In this document: piece after piece, positions 19,811 through 29,719 of the stretch | Layout of the letters: every line of letters starts with the position of its first letter | Numbering within the stretch: position 1 is the stretch's first letter | NCBI RefSeq assembly: GCF_026930205.1 | Contig: NZ_JANHOI010000005.1 | Coordinates: forward strand, 44,381-108,380 | Origin: Bartonella sp. 220B | Lineage (GTDB): Bacteria; Pseudomonadota; Alphaproteobacteria; Rhizobiales; Rhizobiaceae | Direction of reading: 5' to 3' | Length of the DNA stretch: 64,000 nt | Program-made: the position numbers and the translations under genes | Notes under the pieces: model-generated | Database searches by the model: none | What the model was told of the DNA's origin: nothing | The model's input: the letters and a program-made list of their open reading frames with translations, nothing else

Positions 19811-21634
19811 ATGTGCGGTATTATCGGAATTCTCGGAAATAAGTGTGTTACATCTTCTTTGGTTGATGGTTTGAGGCGTCTTGAATATAGAGGCTATGAT
19901 TCCTCTGGTATAGCGACAGTGCATAATGGACGCCTTTACCGTATGCGTGCTGAAGGAAAACTCATTCACTTAGAAGAAAAGTTAAAAAAGACGCCTCTAG
20001 AAGGAAATTTAGGAATTGGTCATACGCGCTGGGCTACGCACGGAGTTGCTGTGGAACGGAACGCTCATCCTCATGTAACGGAACGACTTGCGATTGTTCA
20101 TAATGGTATTATTGAAAATTTTGTAGAATTGCAAAAGGAACTCATTGAAGATGGTTATATCTTTGAAACAGAGACAGATACAGAGGTTATTGCACATTTA
20201 ATTACGCGTGCGCTAAAAAATGGTCTTTCTCCACAAGAAGCAATGCGCACAAGTTGGAAAAGGTTGCAAGGTGCCTTTGCTATTGCTGTTATTTTTGAAG
20301 GTGAAGATAACCTTATGATTGCTGTTCGTTCTGGTCCACCTTTGGCAATTGGTTATGGAAAAGATGAATTTTTTGTAGGATCTGATGCCATCGCGTTAGC
20401 TTCATTTACAGATCGTATCAGTTATATGGAAGATGGTGATTTGGCTGTTCTGACACGGGAAGCTGTAACAATTTACGATACCAATAACAAATTGGTAAAA
20501 CGCCCTATTACAACATTGTTTGAAGGAGCTTTATTGGTTTCTAAAGGGAATCATCGTCATTTCATGCACAAGGAGATGTTTGAACAGCCTGAAGTGATTT
20601 CTCATAATTTAGCGCATTATTTTGATCTTGGAAATTATACAGTTCGCTCATTTGAGAATTTGATTGATTGGAAAAATATTAATCGGATACTTTTTGCAAG
20701 CTGTGGAACAGCTTATTATTCAACTTTAGTTGCACGTTATTGGTTTGAGAGTTTTGCTGCTTTAAGTGTTGATAATGATATGGCTTCTGAATTTCGTTAT
20801 CGTGAACCACCTATAACAGCTGATGTCTTGCCGATATTTGTTTCTCAATCTGGTGAAACAGCAGATACATTGGCATCTTTGCGTTATTGTCGTGAGAATG
20901 GTGTGAAAACAGCGACAATTGTGAATGTTGAACAATCGACAATGGCAAGAGAAGCTGATTTTATTCTCCCAACATTAGCAGGTCCAGAAATTGGGGTAGC
21001 CTCAACAAAAGCTTTTACTTGTCAGTTAGCAACGCTTGCTGCAATGGCGCTTAGTGCTGCTAAGCGACGTGGATCTCTTGCAGAGAAGGCAGAACATCAA
21101 TTTGTTCAACAATTAGCAGAAGTGCCGCGGATTTTAAACGAGGTTCTAAAGTTAGATGATAAGATTGAACGGATTTGTCGTCATCTCGTAAATGTAAGAA
21201 GTGTTCTTTATCTCGGACGTGGAACTTCTTACCCCATTGCTTTGGAGGGGGCACTTAAATTGAAAGAGCTTTCTTATATTCACGCTGAAGGTTATGCCGC
21301 AGGAGAGTTAAAACATGGGCCGATTGCACTGGTGGATGAGACAATCCCAGTGATTGTTGTGGCACCTTATGATCGGTGGTTTGAAAAAACTTTTTCTAAT
21401 ATGCAAGAAGTGGCAGCACGCAATGGTCGTATTATTTTAATCACTAATAAAAAAGGGGCAGAAGCAGTTCATTTTGATACCTTATCAACTGTTATTTTGC
21501 CAGATATGCCAGAATTGATTACACCCATTATTTATGCTTTACCCATTCAATTAATTGCATATCATACAGCTGTTTTATTGGGAACAGATGTTGATCAGCC
21601 TCGTAATTTGGCAAAATCAGTCACTGTTGAGTAA
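19811..21634 (+). CDS. glmS: glutamine-fructose-6-phosphate aminotransferase (isomerizing)
   Basis: Forms glucosamine-6-phosphate from fructose-6-phosphate and glutamine. The ATG at 19811 gives MCGIIGILGN, so processing exposes the nucleophilic cysteine; GGAG lies seven bases upstream. A TTG 12 bases earlier would bury that cysteine and is rejected. The N-terminal Ntn glutaminase (GHTRWATHG, HNGIIEN) is followed by two SIS domains with SQSGETADTL and EGYAAGELKHGP, and the conserved C-terminal end PRNLAKSVTVE. 607 residues. No glmS ribozyme is expected or seen in the 160-bp leader. Confidence 0.97.
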   Translation: MCGIIGILGNKCVTSSLVDGLRRLEYRGYDSSGIATVHNGRLYRMRAEGKLIHLEEKLKKTPLEGNLGIGHTRWATHGVAVERNAHPHVTERLAIVHNGIIENFVELQKELIEDGYIFETETDTEVIAHLITRALKNGLSPQEAMRTSWKRLQGAFAIAVIFEGEDNLMIAVRSGPPLAIGYGKDEFFVGSDAIALASFTDRISYMEDGDLAVLTREAVTIYDTNNKLVKRPITTLFEGALLVSKGNHRHFMHKEMFEQPEVISHNLAHYFDLGNYTVRSFENLIDWKNINRILFASCGTAYYSTLVARYWFESFAALSVDNDMASEFRYREPPITADVLPIFVSQSGETADTLASLRYCRENGVKTATIVNVEQSTMAREADFILPTLAGPEIGVASTKAFTCQLATLAAMALSAAKRRGSLAEKAEHQFVQQLAEVPRILNEVLKLDDKIERICRHLVNVRSVLYLGRGTSYPIALEGALKLKELSYIHAEGYAAGELKHGPIALVDETIPVIVVAPYDRWFEKTFSNMQEVAARNGRIILITNKKGAEAVHFDTLSTVILPDMPELITPIIYALPIQLIAYHTAVLLGTDVDQPRNLAKSVTVE

Positions 21635-21669
21635 GTTTTCCAAGGGCTTCGTTGAAAAATAATAAGAGA

Positions 21670-21693
21670 TAAAAATTTATAAAAGAATTTTTA
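21670..21693. terminator. weak bidirectional hairpin between glmS and recG
   Basis: An 8-bp AT-only inverted repeat (TAAAAATT/AATTTTTA, eight-base loop) in the gap between the convergent genes glmS and recG. Low stability; position is the main argument. Confidence 0.3.
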
Positions 21694-21743
21694 CAATAGT
21701 ATCTTGTGAAGCTTTTCATTTTTATTTGATTGCTTTTTTGTTG

Positions 21744-23852
21744 TTATCCTGCGCGTAATAGACGTGTAGCTTCGTCACGCCCGAAAAGATAAAGTAGCAA
21801 ACGGAGAGCTTTTCCTCGTTCTGAAAAAAGGGTAGGATCACGTTGCAAAAATAAACGTACATCTTTTCTTGCCATTGATAAAAGATCACTATGTACTGCA
21901 AGATTTGCTATATGGAACTCAGGCATACCAGATTGACGTGTTCCTAAAAGCTCCCCTTCTCCTCGCAGGCGCCAGTCTTCTTCTGCAATTTTAAAGCCAT
22001 CCTCTGTATTGCGTATAATATTAAGACGTTCTGCAGCATTTTTTGTGAGTGGATCTTTGTAGAGTAAAATACAGGAGGATTTTTTTTCTCCCCGTCCAAC
22101 ACGTCCCCGCAGTTGGTGCAATTGTGAAAGACCAAAATGTTCCGCATGTTCTATGATGATGATAGAAGCATCAGGAATGTCCACTCCGACTTCAATAACT
22201 GTGGTTGCAACTAAGATACAGATATCTCCACATTTAAAAGATGCCATGGCAGCTTCTTTTTCAACCGTAGACATTTTTCCATGTATCATACCAACACGTG
22301 TTCCAAATCGCTCATGGAGAATAGCAAAACGATTCTCAATTGAAGTGAGATCAAGAGTTGATGATTCTTCTACTAAAGGACAAATCCAATAAAGTTTTTC
22401 TCCTTTTTCTAAGGCAACGGCAATGCGTTCTATGAGTTCATCAATACGTTTTAAAGAAAGTGTTGCTGTTGTAATTGGTTGCCGTCCTATGGGTTTTTCG
22501 GTAATTTTAGAAACATCCATATCACCAAAAGCTGTCAAGACGAGTGTGCGTGGAATAGGGGTAGCGGTCATTACCAGCATATCAGGTTTATGGCCTTTTG
22601 CTGTAAGGGCAAGACGTTGATGCACACCAAAACGATGTTGTTCATCGATAATAGCTAAAGTAAGATTATAATAAGTAACGGTATTTTGTATAAGAGCATG
22701 GGTTCCGATAATAAGAGAAGCTTGGCCTGATAAAATATCGTTTAAAATATTTGTACGTGATTTTCCTTTTTCTCGTCCTGTTAAAAGAACGGTTTGTAGC
22801 CCGATCTTTTCAGCAAGAGGCGCAATTGTAGCAAAGTGTTGCCTAGCAAGAACTTCTGTAGGAGCCATTAAAGCGGATTGTCCTAAATTTTCAGCAACTT
22901 GTGCCATTGCCATTAGTGCAACAACAGTTTTTCCTGCTCCTACATCACCTTGAAGAAGCCTTAGCATCGGTTCTGGTGAAGCAAGATCATTTGCAATATC
23001 TTGTATTGCCTTTGTTTGTCCGTTTGTAAGTTCAAAGGGGAGGGCTTTCAGCAATTTTTGAGTGTAAGTTCCTGTTGATGGTTGAGAAGTACCGACAAGA
23101 GATTTGGTTTTTAAACGCATTAGTCCAAGAGCTAATTGACAAGCGAGTAATTCATCATAGGCAAGACGTTTGCGCGCTGAGCTTTCTAAGCTTAAATCAT
23201 CAGGATCGATGGGGGTGTGAATGCGGCGTAAAGCAACAGGAAAAGAAGAAAAGTTTTGCTGCTTTTTGACGCTTTCTTCTATCCATTCTGGTAAGAGCGG
23301 AATAGAATCTAAAGCGTTTTGTATTGCACGCCTTAGTGTTTTTGCTGATAATCCAGCGGTAGAAGGATAAATAGGTTCAATAAAGGGAAGCTGATTTGAT
23401 TGCTCGCTTGGTACGATGTGATCGGGATGTACCATTGAAAGCTGTCCATTAAACTGTTCAACTTTACCTGATACAATGACTTTTTTTCCTTCCGGTAGTT
23501 GCTTTTTTAGCCAAGAATGTTGAGCATGAAAAAAGACTAAATTTATTTTTCCTGTTAGATCATGCGCGATGACGCGATAAGGTAAACGATTACGACCAAC
23601 GGGTGGTGGTTGATGCTGATCGATAACAATTTCGAGAGTAATGATGGATCCCTCTTGTGCACAGGCAATACTGAGACGCATTCTACGGTCTATAACGGAA
23701 TGGGGCATTAATTGCAGAAGATCAATAAGAGTAGGTTCACGTTGTGTGGGATTAATATTTAAGACTTTGGCTAGCAAGCTATAGACCTTGGGTGTAACCC
23801 CAGAAAGAGTGCGGATAGAATTAAAAAGAGGTGTAATAAGGCTTGGAGGCAT
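21744..23852 (-). CDS. recG: ATP-dependent DNA helicase RecG
   Basis: Branch-migrates and rescues stalled replication forks. The N-terminal wedge (OB-fold) domain includes GRNRLPYRVIAHDLTG (86-101). Walker A is GDVGAGKT (302-309), Walker B DEQH (403-406) and motif III TATPIPR (429-435). The C-terminal helicase domain has GRVGRGE and the RecG-typical LRGEGELLGTRQSG. 702 residues, full length, ATG at 23852. Single gene, convergent with glmS and divergent from dnaE. Confidence 0.97.
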   Translation of the reverse strand: MPPSLITPLFNSIRTLSGVTPKVYSLLAKVLNINPTQREPTLIDLLQLMPHSVIDRRMRLSIACAQEGSIITLEIVIDQHQPPPVGRNRLPYRVIAHDLTGKINLVFFHAQHSWLKKQLPEGKKVIVSGKVEQFNGQLSMVHPDHIVPSEQSNQLPFIEPIYPSTAGLSAKTLRRAIQNALDSIPLLPEWIEESVKKQQNFSSFPVALRRIHTPIDPDDLSLESSARKRLAYDELLACQLALGLMRLKTKSLVGTSQPSTGTYTQKLLKALPFELTNGQTKAIQDIANDLASPEPMLRLLQGDVGAGKTVVALMAMAQVAENLGQSALMAPTEVLARQHFATIAPLAEKIGLQTVLLTGREKGKSRTNILNDILSGQASLIIGTHALIQNTVTYYNLTLAIIDEQHRFGVHQRLALTAKGHKPDMLVMTATPIPRTLVLTAFGDMDVSKITEKPIGRQPITTATLSLKRIDELIERIAVALEKGEKLYWICPLVEESSTLDLTSIENRFAILHERFGTRVGMIHGKMSTVEKEAAMASFKCGDICILVATTVIEVGVDIPDASIIIIEHAEHFGLSQLHQLRGRVGRGEKKSSCILLYKDPLTKNAAERLNIIRNTEDGFKIAEEDWRLRGEGELLGTRQSGMPEFHIANLAVHSDLLSMARKDVRLFLQRDPTLFSERGKALRLLLYLFGRDEATRLLRAG

Positions 23853-24243
23853 AAGGAAATTTAGCCTGCTCTTTTTATTTTTTCTAGTGTTTTAAAAGAG
23901 CTTTTTGGGGATAAGTTATATATGTGAAATTTTCTTTCTTTATATTTTGCATTTTAAGAAAAAAATCAATATTTAAAGTTACATAATAAAAAAGTATAAG
24001 AATAGAATGTTAGTAATATTCTATAATGTTCTCCTTTTTGTTTTTGTGTGTTTATTTGCTGTGAATAGGGATATTTTCTTCATGGAAGTCTTCTGTAAAT
24101 ATCAATAAAACTTGAATGTCTTGGCTCATATGCAGAGTGATGCGTTTATAGATTTAAGAACGTAATAATTGAGAGTATTTTCTTATTATTAAGACAAATA
24201 AGGATTGCAATTTGGTATTTATTTTGCAGTGGGAGTTTTGAGA
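23853..24243. promoter_or_regulatory. divergent spacer between recG and dnaE
   Basis: About 390 bp, strongly AT-rich, between outward-facing genes. It must hold both promoters. I see no repeats, no RNA gene and no reading frame worth naming. Confidence 0.4.
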
Positions 24244-27200
24244 GTGGCAGAAGATAAAAATACAATACGAGAGACAAACAAATCTCTTCCTCGCTTTATT
24301 CATTTGAGAGTGCACTCTGCTTATTCGCTGCTCGAAGGGGCTTTAAAAATTCCGCAAATTATTCAACATACGATTTCGGATCAAACACCAGCAGTTGCTA
24401 TCACTGATACGAATAATTTATTTGGTGCATTGGAGTTTTCACAATATTGTTTCTCGCATGGGATTCAGCCTATTATTGGTTGTCAGCTTACCGTTGATTT
24501 TGGTGATAAAAATGATAATTCGCGTTTTGTTAAGTGGCACTATCCTTCTGATTTGTGTTCTCTTGTTTTGTTAGCGGCTAGTGAGATCGGTTATGCGAAT
24601 TTGGTTCATCTTGTTAGTTGTGCCTATCTTGATAAGAGTGATACTGATCCTCCTCATATTAAAGTTGATTGCCTGTCATCACACAGTGAAGGAATCATCG
24701 CTTTAACAGGTGGTAAGGGAGGTCCACTTAATTTTTCTTTGGCAGAAGGGAGAAAAGAACGTGCTGTTGAACATTTAATTTCTTTAAAAAATCTTTTTGG
24801 TGATCGTCTTTATGTGGAGTTACAGCGGCATGACTCTTTTGATCGACAAGTAGAATCTGCACTTATTGAGTTGGCTTATGCACATGAAATTCCCCTTGTT
24901 GCAACCAATGACGCTTTTTTTCTGAATAGAGAAGGCTATGAAGCACATGATGCACTGATGGCGGTTGCAGAAGGACAAATTGTCTCTAATCCAGATCGTA
25001 AACGTGTAACACCGGATCATTATTTGAAGTCACAAGATGAAATGGTTGCACTGTTTTCTGATCTTCCAGAAGCTCTAGAGAACAGTGTTGAAATTGCATT
25101 GCGTTGTCATATAGCTACACCCATTCGAAAACCAATTTTGCCTCGTTTTATAGAGCAGTCTGTTGATTCAAACTTTGCTTTAGAAGTAGAAGATCGTGAA
25201 TTATTAAATCAAGCCAAGGCGGGTTTAAAAATGCGCCTTGAGACAATTGGATTGGCCGAAGGATATACTGTTGCAGATTATGAGCAGCGGCTTGACTATG
25301 AAGTTTCCGTTATTACACGTATGCAATTTTCTGGCTATTTTCTTATCGTTTCAGATTTCATAAAATGGGCGAAGGCGCATGATATTCCTGTTGGACCAGG
25401 ACGTGGTTCTGGTGCTGGTTCACTTGTTGCTTATGCTTTGACTATTACCGATGTTGATCCATTGCGTTTTTCTCTTCTCTTTGAACGTTTTCTGAATCCA
25501 GATCGTGTTTCTATGCCAGATTTTGATATCGATTTTTGTCAAGAGCGGCGCGAAGAAGTTATTCAATATGTTCAAAAAAAATATGGGCGCGATCAAGTTG
25601 CACAAATTATTACATTTGGTAAGTTACAGGCACGTGCGGTGCTGCGTGATGTTGGGCGTGTTTTAGAAGTCCCTTATCGTCAAGTGGATTATCTTACAAA
25701 ATTAGTTCCTGCTACTCCTGGGAGCCAAGTTGAATTGGCTGATGCTATCAAGGATGAGCCTAAATTTGAGGAAGAAAAGAAAAAAGATCCGGTTGTAGGA
25801 CGCATGTTAGATATAGCACTTCAGCTGGAGGGGCTTTATCGTCATGCATCAACGCATGCAGCAGGGATTGTTATTGGTGATCGGCCACTTTCAGAACTTG
25901 TTCCTATGTATCGTGATCCTCGTTCCGATATGCCTGTTACACAATTTAATATGAAATATGTTGAACAGGCTGGGCTGGTAAAATTCGATTTTCTTGGATT
26001 AAAAACCCTTACTGTTTTGAAAATGGCGGTAGATTTTGTCGCCCGAAAGGGTATTCAAATAGATTTGTCGAATATCTCTCTGAATGATGAAGCAACCTAT
26101 GCTATGATGGCACGTGGTGAAACGGTTGGTGTGTTTCAAGTGGAAAGTTCCGGTATGCGTAAGGCATTGATTGGGATGAAGCCAGATCGTATTGAAGATA
26201 TTATTGCTCTTGTAGCGCTTTATCGTCCTGGTCCAATGGAAAATATTCCAACCTATAACGCGCGCAAACATGGGGAAGAAGAAATTGCTTCTATTCATCC
26301 GAAGATAGATCATCTGATTCAAGAAACACAAGGTGTTATTGTGTATCAAGAACAGGTTATGCAAATTGCTCAAGTGCTTGCTGGTTACTCGCTTGGGGAA
26401 GCGGATTTATTGCGTAGGGCTATGGGCAAAAAAATTCATAAAGAAATGCAACAACAACGTACGCGTTTTGTAGAGGGAGCTGTTGCTGGCGGTGTTGATA
26501 AGGATCAAGCTGATATTATTTTTGACCTTTTAGCAAAATTTGCAGATTATGGTTTTAATAAATCGCACGCTGCTGCTTATGCAATTGTTTCTTACCAAAC
26601 AGCTTATATGAAAGCACATCATCCAGTTGAGTTTTTAGCCGCTTCAATGACGTATGATATGACAAATACGGATAAATTAAATGATTTTCGGCGTGAAGCA
26701 TTAAGACTGGGTATTAAAGTGATTGCACCTTGTGTGCAAACATCACATCGGGTTTTTGAGGTTGGTGATAACTGTATTTATTATTCTCTTGCTGCCATTA
26801 AAGGTGTGGGGGAAGCGGTCGTCGATCATATTGTCGCTTGTCGTGGCAATAAACCTTTTAAGGATATAGAAGATTTTTGTGAGCGTATTGATCCTCGTAT
26901 TGTTAATAAGCGTGCAATGGAAAGTTTGATTTGTGCTGGTGCCTTTGATTGCTTTCATATTGCACGTGAGATTTTATTAGAAAGTCTTGGAACTCTTCAT
27001 GCGCGTGCACTTCGTATTCTTGATAATCATTCTAGTGGACAGATTGATATATTTGGGATGACGGGTGGGTTAAAAGAGCCTTTGATTTTATCGCAAACAG
27101 CTCCTTGGTTACCAGATGAAAAACTTTATCGAGAGTTTCAAGTAATAGGTTTTTACTTTTCTGCTCATCCTCTGGATGAGTATCAAGATATTCTTGCTAA

Positions 27201-27732
27201 AAAACGCGTACAAACTTGGATTAATTTTGCTAATGCTGTCAAAGGAGGTGCAGAAGCTGCTAGGCTTGCTGGCACTGTCGTAGCAAAACAAGTGCGTAAA
27301 ACAAAATCTGGCAAGAAAATGGGGATTATTCATTTTTCTGATACGAGTGGACAATATGAGACAGTCCTCTTTTCTGAGGGACTTTCGGATTATGAGGATC
27401 TGCTAGAGCCAGGGAAATCTTTTATCATTACCGTGAGTGCAGAAAATCGCTCTGAAGGTATCAGTTTGCGACTTGAGACAGTTCAATCTCTGGAAAATGA
27501 GGACTTACAACATCATAAAATGATGCGTCTCTTTATAAAAAAAGTCGATATGCTTGCGCAAATTGAGCAAAATTTGAATCCTGGTGGAAATGGAGAAGTA
27601 GGCCTTATTCTTATTCAAGAGGATGGATTACGCGAAGTCGAAATTACGCTTCCAAAGCGATACAAGGTTAATTCACGTGTGGCGAATGCTATGAAATCGA
27701 TACAAGGTGTTGTCAATGTGGAGTTGGTTTAA
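24244..27732 (+). CDS. dnaE: DNA polymerase III subunit alpha
   Basis: Catalytic subunit of the replicative polymerase. The N-terminal PHP domain starts at HLRVHSAYSLLEGALK (20-35). The polymerase core contains PDFDIDF (425-431), holding catalytic aspartates, and GPGRGSGAGSL just before it. The helix-hairpin-helix and OB regions follow to the C-terminus. The GTG at 24244 is chosen because AGTGGGAG lies eight bases upstream; an in-frame TTG at 24205 has its purine-rich site too close. 1,162 residues, the standard DnaE1 length. No error-prone imuA/imuB neighbours, consistent with the essential copy. Confidence 0.96.
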   Translation: MAEDKNTIRETNKSLPRFIHLRVHSAYSLLEGALKIPQIIQHTISDQTPAVAITDTNNLFGALEFSQYCFSHGIQPIIGCQLTVDFGDKNDNSRFVKWHYPSDLCSLVLLAASEIGYANLVHLVSCAYLDKSDTDPPHIKVDCLSSHSEGIIALTGGKGGPLNFSLAEGRKERAVEHLISLKNLFGDRLYVELQRHDSFDRQVESALIELAYAHEIPLVATNDAFFLNREGYEAHDALMAVAEGQIVSNPDRKRVTPDHYLKSQDEMVALFSDLPEALENSVEIALRCHIATPIRKPILPRFIEQSVDSNFALEVEDRELLNQAKAGLKMRLETIGLAEGYTVADYEQRLDYEVSVITRMQFSGYFLIVSDFIKWAKAHDIPVGPGRGSGAGSLVAYALTITDVDPLRFSLLFERFLNPDRVSMPDFDIDFCQERREEVIQYVQKKYGRDQVAQIITFGKLQARAVLRDVGRVLEVPYRQVDYLTKLVPATPGSQVELADAIKDEPKFEEEKKKDPVVGRMLDIALQLEGLYRHASTHAAGIVIGDRPLSELVPMYRDPRSDMPVTQFNMKYVEQAGLVKFDFLGLKTLTVLKMAVDFVARKGIQIDLSNISLNDEATYAMMARGETVGVFQVESSGMRKALIGMKPDRIEDIIALVALYRPGPMENIPTYNARKHGEEEIASIHPKIDHLIQETQGVIVYQEQVMQIAQVLAGYSLGEADLLRRAMGKKIHKEMQQQRTRFVEGAVAGGVDKDQADIIFDLLAKFADYGFNKSHAAAYAIVSYQTAYMKAHHPVEFLAASMTYDMTNTDKLNDFRREALRLGIKVIAPCVQTSHRVFEVGDNCIYYSLAAIKGVGEAVVDHIVACRGNKPFKDIEDFCERIDPRIVNKRAMESLICAGAFDCFHIAREILLESLGTLHARALRILDNHSSGQIDIFGMTGGLKEPLILSQTAPWLPDEKLYREFQVIGFYFSAHPLDEYQDILAKKRVQTWINFANAVKGGAEAARLAGTVVAKQVRKTKSGKKMGIIHFSDTSGQYETVLFSEGLSDYEDLLEPGKSFIITVSAENRSEGISLRLETVQSLENEDLQHHKMMRLFIKKVDMLAQIEQNLNPGGNGEVGLILIQEDGLREVEITLPKRYKVNSRVANAMKSIQGVVNVELV

Positions 27733-27877
27733 AGGAAGAGTTATTAAAATGAAGACTTGTTTTGAAAAGTGTTTTTGTTTTATCAGTGTCGTAAAACTTT
27801 TCTTTGAATTGGATTGTAAGTTTTAAAAGATTTTATTGCGCTATCATGCATTTCTTATGTAACGAAATAAAGAAATC

Positions 27878-29116
27878 TCATCTTATTTCAGTTAAGTTCA
27901 TAGCATCATACATATAAAGCCAATTAAGGCTAGATATGATATTCTCTGGTGTGCGAATTCTCATGATAAAATTACGTGCAATTGCTAGAGGACCAGTTGC
28001 ATGATAAGCTATTCTATTAAAATCTCCACGTTTTTTTACTGCTATAATTCTGGGCATGCGTATTTTTTCGTAAAGTGAAAGAGCTTTCGTTAATGAAAAG
28101 TCTTTAAGCGAGAGCACTTCTGCTAATGTAGCAGCATCTTCGATTGCCATAGCAGCACCTTGCGCTGCAAAGGGTAAGGCTGCGTGTGCACAGTCTCCAA
28201 CAAATACTTGTCTTTCTAAACCTAAAAAACGGTTCTGTTTCATTTGAAAGAGTGGCCAATAAGTCCATTCATCGATATGGTCAAAGACTTGCAAAATTTG
28301 TTGATTCCAATCTTTAAAAAGAAATTTCAAATTTTCTTTATTTCCTTTATGTGCCCATCCTTTTTCTGAATTTTTTCCATGCGTAATGGCAACAAAATTA
28401 AAAACCTTTGTTGATGATTGAATGGGATAGACAACAAGATGGTTTTGGGGTCCCATCCAAGCGGTAATTGTCTTCACATTTTGTAATAAAGAACAAAAGC
28501 TTTTAGGAAGGTTATCAAATTTTGTTGTTGCACGCCAAGCAATAAAGCCACTGAAATTTGCCCTTTCATGAAAAGGAGCTAATTGCCGTAATGTAGACCA
28601 AACTCCATCACAACCGATAAGAAGTTGTGTTGCATAAAACTGATATTGTTGTGGCTCAGTTGATGTATCTGTCTTTCTTGTTTTTATATGAATGCTATTA
28701 GGAGCCGTTTGGGTAGAGGATACAATAGTTTCGCCTGTTTTATATTTGACCAAAGGATTTTCCATGACAGCATTGTATAAAACTTTTTGTAAGTCTGCAC
28801 GATGAATCGTGATATACGGAGCACTCCAATTTTTTTCCGATAAATTGGTGAGATTAGCATGCAGTCGCACTTTTAAAGAAACTCCGTCTCTTAACTCAAG
28901 AAAATGTGGTATTGTAGCCCTTTCAAGAAGCTTGCTGAGAATTCCCCAATGCGCAAGGATACGGGTTGCATTGGGAGTAAGCTGAATACCAGCACCTACA
29001 GCATCAAGCTGTGTACATTTTTCGATAAGTGTCGTTGCAATTCCTTTATGGGCGAGAGCCAGAGCAGTACTTAAACCAGCAATACCTCCTCCAACAATGA
29101 TTGGTGATTGATCCAT
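27878..29116 (-). CDS. FAD-dependent monooxygenase (UbiH/salicylate-hydroxylase-like)
   Basis: Class A flavoprotein hydroxylase of 412 residues. The dinucleotide fold is VGGGIAGLS (8-16), the DG motif GCDGVWS (168-174), and the second FAD motif GDCAHAALPFAAQG (307-320). The overall pattern (AIEDAATLAEVL after the GD motif) resembles salicylate or 3-hydroxybenzoate hydroxylases, but aromatic catabolism is unlikely in a host-restricted bacterium, so a role in quinone or other biosynthesis is possible. The substrate is not determinable here. The CHCC zinc-finger gene lies upstream on the same strand, 34 bp away. Confidence 0.82.
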   Translation of the reverse strand: MDQSPIIVGGGIAGLSTALALAHKGIATTLIEKCTQLDAVGAGIQLTPNATRILAHWGILSKLLERATIPHFLELRDGVSLKVRLHANLTNLSEKNWSAPYITIHRADLQKVLYNAVMENPLVKYKTGETIVSSTQTAPNSIHIKTRKTDTSTEPQQYQFYATQLLIGCDGVWSTLRQLAPFHERANFSGFIAWRATTKFDNLPKSFCSLLQNVKTITAWMGPQNHLVVYPIQSSTKVFNFVAITHGKNSEKGWAHKGNKENLKFLFKDWNQQILQVFDHIDEWTYWPLFQMKQNRFLGLERQVFVGDCAHAALPFAAQGAAMAIEDAATLAEVLSLKDFSLTKALSLYEKIRMPRIIAVKKRGDFNRIAYHATGPLAIARNFIMRIRTPENIISSLNWLYMYDAMNLTEIR

Positions 29117-29150
29117 GTATTTCCTTCATATTGAAAGAGTGGAGAATGCA

Positions 29151-29399
29151 CTATAATGAATTGTTTGGTTGGTATAAACATCCTGTTGGGTTTGTTTGAT
29201 TGTATGATAGTGAGGGAACATAGCGATAAAGTGTTGAACAATAAGGACAAATTTTTTCATCCATTGATCCCATATCGATAAAAATATGAGGATGATCGAA
29301 TGGCTGTGTCGCACCTACGCACATAAATTCTTTTACACCAATTTCAATGGTTTTATATCCAAGATCGTTGTGGAAATGGGGAATATTGTGATCGGCCAT
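29151..29399 (-). CDS. CHCC zinc-finger protein, NDUFS6 (complex I 13-kDa subunit) homologue
   Basis: 82 residues from the ATG at 29399, which has CGGAG six bases upstream; a TTG two codons earlier is less likely. The zinc-binding pattern is Cys27, His36 (in QPFDHPH), Cys51 and Cys54 (CPYC), within the conserved block DMGSMDEKICPYCSTLYRY. This is the zf-CHCC family, homologous to mitochondrial NDUFS6, an accessory subunit needed late in complex I assembly. The last 15 or so residues are not conserved-looking. Probably co-transcribed with the FAD monooxygenase downstream. Confidence 0.85.
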   Translation of the reverse strand: MADHNIPHFHNDLGYKTIEIGVKEFMCVGATQPFDHPHIFIDMGSMDEKICPYCSTLYRYVPSLSYNQTNPTGCLYQPNNSL

Positions 29400-29719
29400 G
29401 AACAAGCTCCGAATAAATTGCTTAAATCAGGTATGATTTGGATCTTCTCTTTCTCTATGCATGAGTTTGTAATAAAGCTTAGAATAATGCAAGGAGCTTT
29501 TTAAGATAAACCAAAGTTCTTTTTGTTATACAGACCCATTACCATGTTTTGAGTCCTTGGCAAGGAAAAGAGTTTCAAGCGTTTTGAAATATGAAATGCC
29601 TATAAATAAGAAAGTTTATTTATTGATATGTTTTTATTACGGTAACAGATCATAAAGCGTTTTATGAGATATTTATCCATAAAAATTTTAAAAATAAAAA
29701 GAAAGCTTAGCTAGAGTTT
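29400..29719. promoter_or_regulatory. divergent spacer upstream of ppk
   Basis: 320 bp between the minus-strand zinc-finger gene and ppk. No reading frame or RNA is convincing. It must contain the ppk promoter; a Pho-box-like repeat was looked for by eye and not found. Confidence 0.35.

Noticed and set aside
25999..26373. 124-codon minus-strand frame inside dnaE
   Set aside because: Antisense shadow of the polymerase core; dnaE motifs on the plus strand are unbroken.
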